Source: Nitrosomonas oligotropha (GTDB lineage Bacteria; Pseudomonadota; Gammaproteobacteria; Burkholderiales; Nitrosomonadaceae). From it: a stretch of 64,000 nt of DNA. The position numbers and the translations under genes were made by a program. The notes under the pieces are model-generated. The model searched no databases and was not told the DNA's origin. It worked only from the letters and a program-made list of their open reading frames with translations. The stretch covers positions 62,001 to 126,000 of the forward strand of contig NZ_FNOE01000006.1 in assembly GCF_900106555.1 (NCBI RefSeq), given 5' to 3'. Shown in pieces: positions 37,410-44,935 of this stretch (its first letter is position 1; each line of letters opens with the position of its first letter).

Positions 37410-40166
37410 TCAATCGTCATCATCTGGCTCGCCGGATTCAAATAACCAGGCAAATTGAGCAGGAACCTGAATGCCTTCGTCGCGCACGCGGCGCTTAATT
37501 TGGCGCAACCTCGCCTCAATGTTCATTAACTGTTTGGCTTCTTCGGCAGTGAGCGCTGCACTCTCCGCCAAACGCTCCGACCAGCTATCAAGACTGTTCG
37601 CCAGAGCCGGGCCATACGCGGCAAAGTTTTCTTGCACCAGCTGCTCGTAAATACTCACCGCGCGGCCGATTGCATCCAGCGCTTGTGCGCACTGCCCGTC
37701 TTCCGCCAAATAAACCGACCAGTTGTTGAGGCTCGTTGCCAGAACTGGGCCGTACGCGGCAAAGTTGGCTTGCGCCAGCTGCTCGTAAATACTCGCCGCG
37801 CGGCCGATTGCATCCAGCGCTTGTGCGCGCTGCTCGTTCTCCGCCAGATGGATCGCCCAGTTGTTAAGGCTCATCGCCAAATCCGCGCCATACGCGGCAA
37901 AGTTGGCTTGCACCAGCTGCTCGTCAATACTCACCGCGCGCCCGCTCGCATCCAACGCTTTTGCGCGCTGCCCGTTCTCCACCAGACGGATCGACCAGTT
38001 GTTGAGGCTCGTTGCCAGAGCCGGGCCGTACGCGGCAAAATTGGCTTGCGCCAATTGCTCGAGGATCGCCACCGCCCGGCCGATCGCATCCAGCGCTTGT
38101 ACTCGCTGTCCGTTCCCGGCCAGATCAACCGACCAATTGTTGAGGCTTTGCGCCAGAGCCAGGCCGTACGCGGCAAAGTTGGCTTGTGCCAGCTGCTCAC
38201 GGATTGCCACCGCGCGACCGATCGCATCTAGCGCTTGTGCGCGCTGTCCATACCCAGCCAGATCAACCGACCAATTGTTGAGGCTATTCGCCAGAGCCGG
38301 ACCATACGTGGCAAAGTTGGCTTGCGCCAGTTGCTCCTGAGCATGCACCGCTTTTTGACCGGTTGCGACGGCCAACGGCAGCAGGCTGCACTCCAGATTA
38401 TTCCGGGCTAATGCCGCATTGACGCTGGCGTTGCGTTCGTCATCCTGAATAACCCAATCGATCAACGCTTGCAATGGCCATGATCGCTGCAAAATGAACT
38501 GCGCGTCGTGTATCAACCGCCCCAGCATGGAGCTGGCTTCGCGCTGATCCGGCGCCGCAGCTAGCGCGCAGTATTGCCATGCACCGGCCTGGTCATCGGC
38601 GATTTCAGTCAATGCGTGGTGCAGCAAATCGGCGGCGAGCAGGTCGGGTTGCAACGCGGAAATGCCACCGTCCCGCCACAGGCTGGTTTGTTTGAGCCGG
38701 TTCAACACGGGCAGACGGATATCGAGCGGCAGCGCCTCGCTGGCCTGGATCAACTGCCGCAGCGCCTCGCCCGGCAGTTTACCGACGATCGCGGCCAGCG
38801 CGCGCAGCATGACCAGGCAATGCGGATCGAGCTGCATTTGCTTGGCTTCCTTGACCAGACGGTTAATTTCGTATTGTTGCACCAAGGCGCGCAGTATCTC
38901 CGGCGCGTTCAGCTCGTGCGCGCCGGGTTGCTGCATGCCATGCACGGCCAGCGCCAGCACGAACAATGGGCGCTGGTGCGTGGTGTCGCGCTGCTGCCAC
39001 TGGTGAAAGGCGGCTGGCGTGATCGGCAACGGCAGTGCGGCACGTTGTTGCCGCTGGTGCAATGACTGCCACGCCTCCTGAAACAATTGCCAGGCATCGG
39101 CGTTGGTGTTTGCGCCATCCGCCAGACCGGTCAATTCGAATCCGGGCGTAATGATGGTTTGCGCGGTTTGCGTCAGTTGTTGCAGGAAATCGCCGTTGCG
39201 CCCGAGCAGCAATACGCGCAGTTTGCACGTCAGCGGCTGGCACGCGAGCGCTTCCAGCAATGCGCGCACCTTGTCCGGGCGTTGTTCCGGGTAATCGATC
39301 ACCAGCAACGTTCCCGCCCCGCCGGTATACCAGCTGCCGCTCAGCCCTTGCGCTTCACCCGCCTGCCAGCCTTTGTATTCGCGCAATTGGCGGGCGAACT
39401 CGAACGCTAGTCGGGTTTTGCCGGTGCCGCCTTCGCCTGTGATCAAGCAGCAACTGATCTGTTGCGGCGCGTCCGTCCAAGCGTGCAAGGTTTGCAGTTC
39501 CTGTTCGCGCCCGATCAGGCCGGTCAAGCGGCTTTTCCAGCTCAGCAGATATTCGATACTGGCGGCGTTGAAGCTGCCGCTGAGATCGGGAATGTTGAGG
39601 CAGCGCTGGCCCTGACCTTGGCTGATGATGCATTCGTCGCCCTGCCAGCCGATAGACAGGCCGCTCAGCCAGGATTGCAAAGTTTGCAGCAGACCGGCGG
39701 GCGCTTGCGCTTCGTCGCGGATCAATTGACGCAAGTACTCGGGATCTTCGCCGCGTAATAATCCAGCGAGCAGGCCGTTCGGCAACGGATCGTTCAGATC
39801 ATGAAATTTCAGCGCGTTGACGCCCTGCAAAAACATCGAACACTGCGCGATGTGCTCGGGCGTCGCGCCCGGCAGCAGCACTGGAATGACACAATGCTGA
39901 CGCTGCTGGATTTGCCGCCGCAGTGCCGCGTCGGCTTCCGCTTGCTGGTACGGGCCGATGCCGTCCGGCCCGAAGAAGATCACGATGAAGCGGCTGTCGC
40001 GCAATCCTTGTTCCAGATTGCGCAACCATTCATCGCCCGGCGCAATTTCCCACTTATCCAGGAAACAGTTCAGCCCTTGTTTTTCCAACGCAGCGGCGAT
40101 GATCTCTACCGATGGCTTATCGGCACTGTGATGCGACAGGAAAGCGTCAGGCGGATTATCGGTCAT
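37410..40166 (-). CDS. TIR-domain NTPase with TPR repeats (STAND-like, candidate defence protein)
   Basis: This 918-residue protein has three parts. An N-terminal TIR domain (about 5-140) includes DAFLSHHSADKPSVE, CFLDKWEIAPGDEW and a candidate catalytic Glu in GPYQQAEADAAL (E77), as in NAD-cleaving TIRs. A P-loop NTPase follows, with LITGEGGTGKTRLAFEF (Walker A 244-251) and Walker B LLVIDYPE. The C-terminal part (about 610-890) has TPR-like repeats of exactly 46 residues (ANFAAYGPALANSLNNW, then RAQALDAIGRAV). This plan is that of STAND signalling proteins, several of which defend against phage by depleting NAD after binding a foreign ligand. No partner gene is adjacent. Function is inferred. 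Confidence 0.88.
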   Translation of the reverse strand: MTDNPPDAFLSHHSADKPSVEIIAAALEKQGLNCFLDKWEIAPGDEWLRNLEQGLRDSRFIVIFFGPDGIGPYQQAEADAALRRQIQQRQHCVIPVLLPGATPEHIAQCSMFLQGVNALKFHDLNDPLPNGLLAGLLRGEDPEYLRQLIRDEAQAPAGLLQTLQSWLSGLSIGWQGDECIISQGQGQRCLNIPDLSGSFNAASIEYLLSWKSRLTGLIGREQELQTLHAWTDAPQQISCCLITGEGGTGKTRLAFEFARQLREYKGWQAGEAQGLSGSWYTGGAGTLLVIDYPEQRPDKVRALLEALACQPLTCKLRVLLLGRNGDFLQQLTQTAQTIITPGFELTGLADGANTNADAWQLFQEAWQSLHQRQQRAALPLPITPAAFHQWQQRDTTHQRPLFVLALAVHGMQQPGAHELNAPEILRALVQQYEINRLVKEAKQMQLDPHCLVMLRALAAIVGKLPGEALRQLIQASEALPLDIRLPVLNRLKQTSLWRDGGISALQPDLLAADLLHHALTEIADDQAGAWQYCALAAAPDQREASSMLGRLIHDAQFILQRSWPLQALIDWVIQDDERNASVNAALARNNLECSLLPLAVATGQKAVHAQEQLAQANFATYGPALANSLNNWSVDLAGYGQRAQALDAIGRAVAIREQLAQANFAAYGLALAQSLNNWSVDLAGNGQRVQALDAIGRAVAILEQLAQANFAAYGPALATSLNNWSIRLVENGQRAKALDASGRAVSIDEQLVQANFAAYGADLAMSLNNWAIHLAENEQRAQALDAIGRAASIYEQLAQANFAAYGPVLATSLNNWSVYLAEDGQCAQALDAIGRAVSIYEQLVQENFAAYGPALANSLDSWSERLAESAALTAEEAKQLMNIEARLRQIKRRVRDEGIQVPAQFAWLFESGEPDDDD
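37560..38340 (-). repeat. 138-bp tandem repeats encoding the TPR array
   Basis: An anchor around GCGGCAAAG recurs at 37618, 37756, 37894, 38032, 38170 and, as GTGGCAAAG, at 38308, i.e. with an exact 138-bp period. Five full units and one partial unit are present. DNA identity between units is high, which points to recent duplication or gene conversion. Since 138 is a multiple of three, units can be gained or lost in frame. Confidence 0.88.
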
Positions 40167-40481
40167 CCATCATCCAAGGAGAGTTGTAGAAAGCGGCAAA
40201 CTGCGCACCATCGCGCCGATGATAAATCGTCTTTGCAGCAGCGGGAAGATTTTTCAGCAGTAGTCGCAAAGTGACAACTCAGAAAAACAAATTGCTGGCG
40301 ATTATTGTTCTAGTTCTTTTTTAGAAATGGCAAGCCCTGAACAGACATAACTAACTGTACTAATTGGAAGAATACCTCTTGCAATTGCCCGGCAGCGGGC
40401 ATACCATGCCAATGAAACCGGTCATCAACAACTGCTGGTTTTGGCGGGCTTTCAGTCTCTCAAATAAAAGGAGAATAGATT
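40167..40481. other. 315-nt gap between the TIR gene and a PEP-CTERM gene
   Basis: No gene is seen. It must hold the divergent promoters. A TTGCAA (40379-40384) and a weak TACCAT (40402-40407) with a 17-bp spacer may form the promoter of the PEP-CTERM gene, whose ribosome-binding site is AAAAGGAGAA at 40466-40475. I found no sigma-54 site, although some PEP-CTERM genes are known to be controlled in that way. Confidence 0.5.
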
Positions 40482-41111
40482 ATGAATACAATAAATTCTT
40501 TTAAACGCGCAGTCGCAACAGGTTTTATTTCAGCAGGTTTTGCAATGGGTGCAGCATCCGTTGCGAGTGCAGCGCCGACCGTAATCGGCTTTGAAGAGTT
40601 CGGTAACGTCGGTATCAGCGGCCCTACCGTTACTACCGAGTACCCTGGCGTGGTATTTTCATCAACGGGCGTTAACGTCAATATCGTTAGCAGCCAACCC
40701 GGCATCGGTGATGGATTAAATTTCTTATGTACAGGGAGTCCCGGCATTAATTGCGTGGGCGAGACCATTCTGAATTTTACCGATCCGGTATCCGGCCTGT
40801 CTTTCTTAGCTGTTGGCAGTAACAACTCGGGGGTTCAGGCGCTGGTTGATGTTTTCGTGAATGGTGCTTTCGCTGCGACGAATAATATCGTTGTAGGCGG
40901 TCTTTTCAATACTCCGGATCTAGTCGATCTTTCAGCGTTTAATAGCGTGACGTCGATCCGTATTCACGATATTACCGATGGCGGTGGCTTGGGTTGGGAT
41001 AACTTCACATTCACTACCGCTGTTCCGGAACCGGAAACCTATGCGATGCTGTTGTTGGGTTTAGGTTTATTGGGATTTGCAGCACAGCGCAGAAAAGAGA
41101 TGCCGGTATAA
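40482..41111 (+). CDS. PEP-CTERM sorting-domain protein
   Basis: This 209-residue exported protein has a signal peptide (about 1-30, ending ASVASAAP) and a C-terminal PEP-CTERM tag: the tag starts VPEPETYAMLLLGLGLLGF and ends with basic residues AAQRRK. Such tags direct proteins to an exosortase, which removes the tag and releases or anchors the protein at the cell surface or in the exopolysaccharide. The middle is Gly/Asn/Val-rich with no catalytic motif and contains two Cys. A strong terminator follows. It converges on a second PEP-CTERM gene. No exosortase is in the window. Confidence 0.9.
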   Translation: MNTINSFKRAVATGFISAGFAMGAASVASAAPTVIGFEEFGNVGISGPTVTTEYPGVVFSSTGVNVNIVSSQPGIGDGLNFLCTGSPGINCVGETILNFTDPVSGLSFLAVGSNNSGVQALVDVFVNGAFAATNNIVVGGLFNTPDLVDLSAFNSVTSIRIHDITDGGGLGWDNFTFTTAVPEPETYAMLLLGLGLLGFAAQRRKEMPV

Positions 41112-41132
41112 CAATCCAAATTAGTCAGATTC

Positions 41133-41160
41133 AAAACGGGAGCTTCGGCTCCTGTTTTTG
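41133..41160 (+). terminator. Rho-independent terminator after the first PEP-CTERM gene
   Basis: GGAGC, a TTCG tetraloop and GCTCC form the core stem, which extends outward through further pairs (ACG with TGT, then A's with T's), followed by a T-run. It lies 22 nt after the stop codon. Confidence 0.85.
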
Positions 41161-41213
41161 TTGGTGGAATCACTCCCTCAATGCGACACCGCAGATACTA
41201 TAACTATTGGCAA

Positions 41214-41250
41214 CTGCAAAAACAAACCCCGCCACTCGGGCGGGGTTGTC
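41214..41250 (-). terminator. Rho-independent terminator after the second PEP-CTERM gene
   Basis: Read on the minus strand, CCCCGCC, the loop CGAGT and GGCGGGG are followed by TTTGTTTTT. The hairpin lies just beyond the stop of the minus-strand PEP-CTERM gene at 41272. With the terminator at 41133 it insulates the two convergent genes. Confidence 0.85.
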
Positions 41251-41271
41251 TTCAAATACAGCTCGATTAAC

Positions 41272-41982
41272 TTAAACGCTTTGCTTTCTGCGGCGCGCCA
41301 TGAAACCGATCAATCCCAATCCAGCCAGCAGCATCGCATAGGTTTCGGGTTCGGGTACGGCGGTCACTTGATCGAAATTGATATTGTCGATACCCACATT
41401 CCAATCGTTATAACCGAAGCGGATCGATATAGGGCCATTATGCGTCAGCCCGGGTGTGAAAGTACTATGTGTTCCGCCCGTTCCCAGAATGGTTACCGGT
41501 GAATAATCAACCAAAATCGTATTGCTGGTGCCATCCAAAATCTGCACTTGAGAGCCGGGATGATCAGAGACACTATAACCGGCCATATCGAAACTATTGA
41601 GACGAACCGCCCAGCCCGGTTCAGGCACCAAGGTGATTTCCGCGAAATGACCACCATTCACCACACTAAAAGCAACATTTCTTAAATCACCGTAATTAGA
41701 ATGCCATAAATCCAGATTATTGTAGGCCACCGTATTGCTGCTAATTTCCCATGTGCGGTACTCGGTCGTTACATTAGGTGTATAGCCGTTACCGGTTAGG
41801 TACGATCCAACCGCATCACTTGAAGCGTTTACGTTATCGCCATAACTTCCCGGGATATCGCCATAATCTGGCAAATCCGGGCTTAAATCAAAAGTCAGCA
41901 CAGTGGCCTGAGCTGATGCGGCCAGCAAAACGGCGGCTCCCGCCAGTGTTGTTTGTAATAAAAGCGATCTAGCTTTCATCAT
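41272..41982 (-). CDS. PEP-CTERM sorting-domain protein
   Basis: This 236-residue protein has a signal peptide (about 1-27: KARSLLLQTTLAGAAVLLAA, cleaved after SAQA) and the tag VPEPETYAMLLAGLGLIGFM followed by ARRRKQ. The central part has a beta-sandwich look, with alternating polar and hydrophobic strands (GPISIRFGYNDWNVGIDNIN), and could be a carbohydrate-binding or structural surface module. It is convergent with the other PEP-CTERM gene. The two tags are nearly identical, but the bodies are not closely similar. Confidence 0.9.
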   Translation of the reverse strand: MMKARSLLLQTTLAGAAVLLAASAQATVLTFDLSPDLPDYGDIPGSYGDNVNASSDAVGSYLTGNGYTPNVTTEYRTWEISSNTVAYNNLDLWHSNYGDLRNVAFSVVNGGHFAEITLVPEPGWAVRLNSFDMAGYSVSDHPGSQVQILDGTSNTILVDYSPVTILGTGGTHSTFTPGLTHNGPISIRFGYNDWNVGIDNINFDQVTAVPEPETYAMLLAGLGLIGFMARRRKQSV

Positions 41983-42441
41983 GTATTCTCCTCATCCATA
42001 ATCCGATGCGACGAGCATTATTATTGTGCCGAGGCGCACGTAATCTAACGATTACTCGTCTAATCATTTAAATTAAAATTTTTTTGCAAAATGCCCAATA
42101 TCAGATTTCACAGCAGCAATGCGAAATAAATGATGCATTCATCAAGTTACAAATAACATGCAAAAAATGCTCGTTTACCGGATGAATGGCCATAAAAATA
42201 CGCGCCTACCCATAATAATCGCTAGAACAATGAGATAGCCATAGTTCATACTGCCCTTTTTTACCAGGATACTTGTCATTATTATGGGTAATCCCTTCTC
42301 TCCGCCAGCCTGTTGATGCCATCCGGCGCTCAGCTATCGCTGATTATATGTGGCAGCATCACATCGCATTTTTTTGAGTGTGTTATAGTAAAAACGGCAT
42401 CGCATCACGCCACTCCTGTTAACGCTATGTGGAGGATCGAG
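41983..42441. other. 459-nt gap before the TetR/COQ9-like gene, with an 84-bp dyad
   Basis: No gene is seen in this AT-rich gap. It holds a 13-bp perfect inverted repeat: TACCCATAATAAT at 42207-42219 and ATTATTATGGGTA at 42278-42290. The upstream part should contain the promoter of the minus-strand PEP-CTERM gene. A TATAGT near 42400 may be the -10 of the regulator gene, but no good -35 is found. Confidence 0.55.
42207..42290. repeat. 84-bp element bounded by 13-bp perfect inverted repeats
   Basis: The arms TACCCATAATAAT and ATTATTATGGGTA are exact reverse complements separated by 58 nt. It could be two operator half-sites for looping, the ends of a tiny insertion, or a long-loop RNA hairpin. 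It lies between two divergent genes. Confidence 0.55.
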
Positions 42442-43152
42442 ATGAAAAAAAGTAAGCTTGATTTACGTGAAGCCATTGTTGATACGGCAATCGCCATCGC
42501 GGAACGTTCTAACTGGGAAGCGGTACGGTTGTTTGATGTAGCGGCGGAACTCGATATTACGCTGGATGAAATCCGGGTTCATTTCCGCGAAAAGGAAGAT
42601 CTGGCCGATGCTTGGTTCGACCGGGCCGACAGCCAGATGTTACGGGCAGCGGAAACGGTTGAATTCATGTCCCTGCCGCCACGCGAGCGCTTGCAGTTGC
42701 TCATCATGTGCTGGCTGGATGCCTTGGCCGCGCACCGCAAGGTCACGCGGCAGATGATTGGCGCCAAATTGGAACCCGGCCATTTGCATATTCAAATTCC
42801 CGCCATCATGCGCGTTAGCCGCACCGTGCAATGGCTGCGCGAAGCGGCGCAACGCGATGCAACTTCCGTGCGCCGCGCGCTGGAGGAAACCGCTCTGACG
42901 ACGATCTACCTCGCAACTTTCGCCTACTGGATGCAGGATGACTCGGAAAATTCACAGAACACACGCGACTTTCTGGCGCACAAACTGAAGTATGCAGAAT
43001 CCCTGGATCATCTGATTTATAGCACTCTACATCAAGATACCGCAGCCGATGCCACCGCAGAAACACAATCCATCCATGAAATTCCGGAATCGTTTGAATC
43101 TCCACCGTTGACCGAACCGATCGCACAAGAAAGACATGCGAAATCCGGTTAA
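42442..43152 (+). CDS. TetR-family-like / COQ9-like protein
   Basis: This 236-residue protein has an N-terminal helix-turn-helix of TetR type (REAIVDTAIAIAERSNWEAV, then ITLDEIRVHFREKEDL). Its C-terminal half resembles COQ9, a lipid-binding TetR-fold protein of ubiquinone synthesis (AYWMQDDSENSQNTRDFLAHKL is the COQ9-like stretch). The start at 42442 has GGAGG 7 nt upstream; the frame is open to 42313. The last 30 residues are acidic and Pro-rich and look disordered. It may be a repressor or a COQ9-type quinone factor; sequence alone does not decide. The YdjM-like gene begins 3 nt after its stop. Confidence 0.75.
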   Translation: MKKSKLDLREAIVDTAIAIAERSNWEAVRLFDVAAELDITLDEIRVHFREKEDLADAWFDRADSQMLRAAETVEFMSLPPRERLQLLIMCWLDALAAHRKVTRQMIGAKLEPGHLHIQIPAIMRVSRTVQWLREAAQRDATSVRRALEETALTTIYLATFAYWMQDDSENSQNTRDFLAHKLKYAESLDHLIYSTLHQDTAADATAETQSIHEIPESFESPPLTEPIAQERHAKSG

Positions 43153-43155
43153 ACC

Positions 43156-44214
43156 GTGGATCCCATCACGCATGCCTTAAGCGGTGCGTTGCTGGCGCGG
43201 GCTGCAGCGCCATCCATAGCGCAGCCGCTGCGCGAAAGCGCCGTTTTTCCGCTGCGCTTATACGTTATCACTGGTTGTGCCGCAGCCGCATTTCCGGATA
43301 TCGATTTTGCGCTGCGGCTGATCGGCACACTGACGTATCTCAATTGGCATCAAGGTCCAACGCACTCGCTGATCCTGCTGCCGCTATGGGCATGGTTACT
43401 GGCTTGGCTAGCTTCAAGACTTGTGCGCAAACGCTATGCATGGCAATTGTTTTACCGGCCTGCTTGTTTGGGTCTCGCCATCCATATTGCCGGAGATTTG
43501 ATCACATCGTATGGGCTGATGCTGTTCGCACCTTTCTCGACGGAGCATTTTTCCTTGCCGCTGGTTTTCGTCATCGATCCGTGGTTCAGCTTAATCATCA
43601 TCGCCGGTCTGATCGTTTCATGGCATTATTCGCAGCAAAGAATCCCAGCTATCGCGGCATTGATCGTACTGTGCAGCTACACGATCCTGTTAGCAGTATT
43701 GCGCCAGCAAGCGATCACCGCCGCCAATCAATACATCCATACGCACACCATGCCACAGGTGCACATCAGCGTGTTGCCGCAGCCGCTATCGCCGTTCCAC
43801 TGGAAAATCATCATCCGGCATGATGACGATTATCACCTTACCCATGTCAATCTGCTGCCACTCGATCATCAACAGCAACAAACTACTTGGCTACTCACCA
43901 AAATGGCTGCCGCTTATCGCCCGGTGGTGGAAAATAACTGGCAAATCCAGCAGCAATTCGGCGGCGACCCGGCAGAAATGATGCTTGCCCGCGAAGCCTG
44001 GCTGCATCCCGTTTTCGCGCCCTTCCGGGCATTTGCCCAGTTCCCGGTATTGGAGCGCATCGATATATCGGAACAAGGCCAGTGCGCTTGGTTCTACGAT
44101 CTGCGTTTCAAATTCCCGGAACTGCCGCCCTCTTTCCGCTACGGCGTGTGCCGCCAGAACGGTCACACCGATTGGGAAATGTCCCGGCAACGGGGATTGT
44201 TTTACATTGACTGA
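43156..44214 (+). CDS. Membrane-bound metal-dependent hydrolase-like protein (YdjM/DUF457)
   Basis: This 352-residue inner-membrane protein starts with a GTG at 43156, 3 nt after the preceding gene, so the two are probably co-transcribed. The family features are an N-terminal MDPITHALSGALLARA, FPDIDFALRLIG, HQGPTHSLILLPLWAW and HIAGDLITSYG, which supply His and Asp residues that could bind a metal. Five to six helices lie in the first 200 residues, and a soluble periplasmic or cytoplasmic tail of about 150 residues follows. Homologues include LexA-controlled YdjM of E. coli; the substrate is unknown. Confidence 0.85.
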   Translation: MDPITHALSGALLARAAAPSIAQPLRESAVFPLRLYVITGCAAAAFPDIDFALRLIGTLTYLNWHQGPTHSLILLPLWAWLLAWLASRLVRKRYAWQLFYRPACLGLAIHIAGDLITSYGLMLFAPFSTEHFSLPLVFVIDPWFSLIIIAGLIVSWHYSQQRIPAIAALIVLCSYTILLAVLRQQAITAANQYIHTHTMPQVHISVLPQPLSPFHWKIIIRHDDDYHLTHVNLLPLDHQQQQTTWLLTKMAAAYRPVVENNWQIQQQFGGDPAEMMLAREAWLHPVFAPFRAFAQFPVLERIDISEQGQCAWFYDLRFKFPELPPSFRYGVCRQNGHTDWEMSRQRGLFYID

Positions 44215-44313
44215 CAACACAGTTACGAAACACGCATTTCAAGATAAAATGCACTGGAAACAAGGTCCCCATTCAGCTTATGATGCAATCGTCATCACAC
44301 AAGGAGAATCATC

Positions 44314-44379
44314 ATGGCAAAAGGACAGCAACGAAAAACCAAAGAAGCAAAAAAACCTAAGAAAGAAACACCAAAATAA
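44314..44379 (+). CDS. 21-residue lysine-rich conserved small peptide
   Basis: The ORF MAKGQQRKTKEAKKPKKETP followed by K and a stop has AAGGAG at 44301-44306, a well-placed ribosome-binding site. Similar peptides of about 20-40 residues starting MAKGQ and ending in Lys/Pro/Glu repeats are found annotated in many proteobacteria. This similarity is from memory. It is very basic (11 Lys or Arg) and likely binds nucleic acid or is unfolded; its function is unknown. A hairpin with a weak T-tract follows at 44457. Confidence 0.6.
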   Translation: MAKGQQRKTKEAKKPKKETPK

Positions 44380-44456
44380 CAAGGATAGTCAGCTAGAAAA
44401 TCTGGGATCGCGAAGTAATGATTCAACACATAAAGTTTTAGCTGCGAGTTTAATTG

Positions 44457-44475
44457 CCTCCGGCTTTGCCGGAGG
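44457..44475 (+). terminator. Hairpin, possible terminator after the small peptide gene
   Basis: CCTCCGGC, a TTT loop and GCCGGAGG form an 8-bp perfect stem, followed by TTTATCTATTATT. It is strong as a stem but its T-run is interrupted. It may end the transcript from 44314. Confidence 0.55.
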
Positions 44476-44625
44476 TTTATCTATTATTAAGACTCTAGGT
44501 GTAAGAAACTTCAGTGTTGTTTACAGTTAAGTTTTGAAGCCCTTAGTGCGGCAATCGCGTATATAGAAGCCGCTCAGGTACGATGAATCTGGCAAACCAT
44601 AATCTGTGACTAGTCATTACGCACA

Positions 44626-44886
44626 TTACTTCAACAGCGGATGATCCTTGGGCAATTGCTTGGCATACCACATCGCCAGTTTATGCCGTATGGTTTTCTC
44701 GGCGACTTGATCTTCCGGCAAAGGTTGCATGACTTTGTCGTGTACCAACAAACGATAGATGTAGAGCAGCTTCTCACTCGCCGAATCAGTTGCTTCAAAC
44801 TGCACCACGCCTCGTCCTTCCGCATATTTCACCCCGGCCAGCATGGCTTCCTTGAATAAGGCAGCTTCATTTTTTAGTTTCTTCAT
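44626..44886 (-). CDS. DUF5062-family small protein
   Basis: This 86-residue cytoplasmic protein begins MKKLKNEAALFKEAMLAGVK and ends with KLAMWYAKQLPKDHPLLK, the conserved end of the DUF5062 family. It contains YIYRLLVHDKVMQPLPEDQ in the middle. All-helical structure is predicted by eye. Its function is unknown. It lies on the same strand as glnS, 49 nt after it, and may share its transcript. Confidence 0.8.
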   Translation of the reverse strand: MKKLKNEAALFKEAMLAGVKYAEGRGVVQFEATDSASEKLLYIYRLLVHDKVMQPLPEDQVAEKTIRHKLAMWYAKQLPKDHPLLK

Positions 44887-44935
44887 GGCGATCCTCGTTA
44901 ATACTACCTAGGTTGTTCGGTTCTGCTTTGTCCCC

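Noticed and set aside
37632..38231. Long plus-strand ORFs opposite the TPR repeats
   Set aside because: They are mirror frames of the repeat DNA and show the same 138-bp period; no independent coding signal.
37560..38340. Possible CRISPR array because of regular spacing
   Set aside because: The 138-bp period is in frame with a protein and the units are similar throughout, with no unique spacers.
40167..40481. Possible sigma-54 promoter before the PEP-CTERM gene
   Set aside because: GG and GC elements at the required 10-bp spacing were not found.
43985..44530. 181-codon plus-strand ORF overlapping the YdjM-like gene
   Set aside because: Its first half runs antagonistically through a well-supported gene in another frame, and the second half overlaps the small basic peptide and a hairpin.
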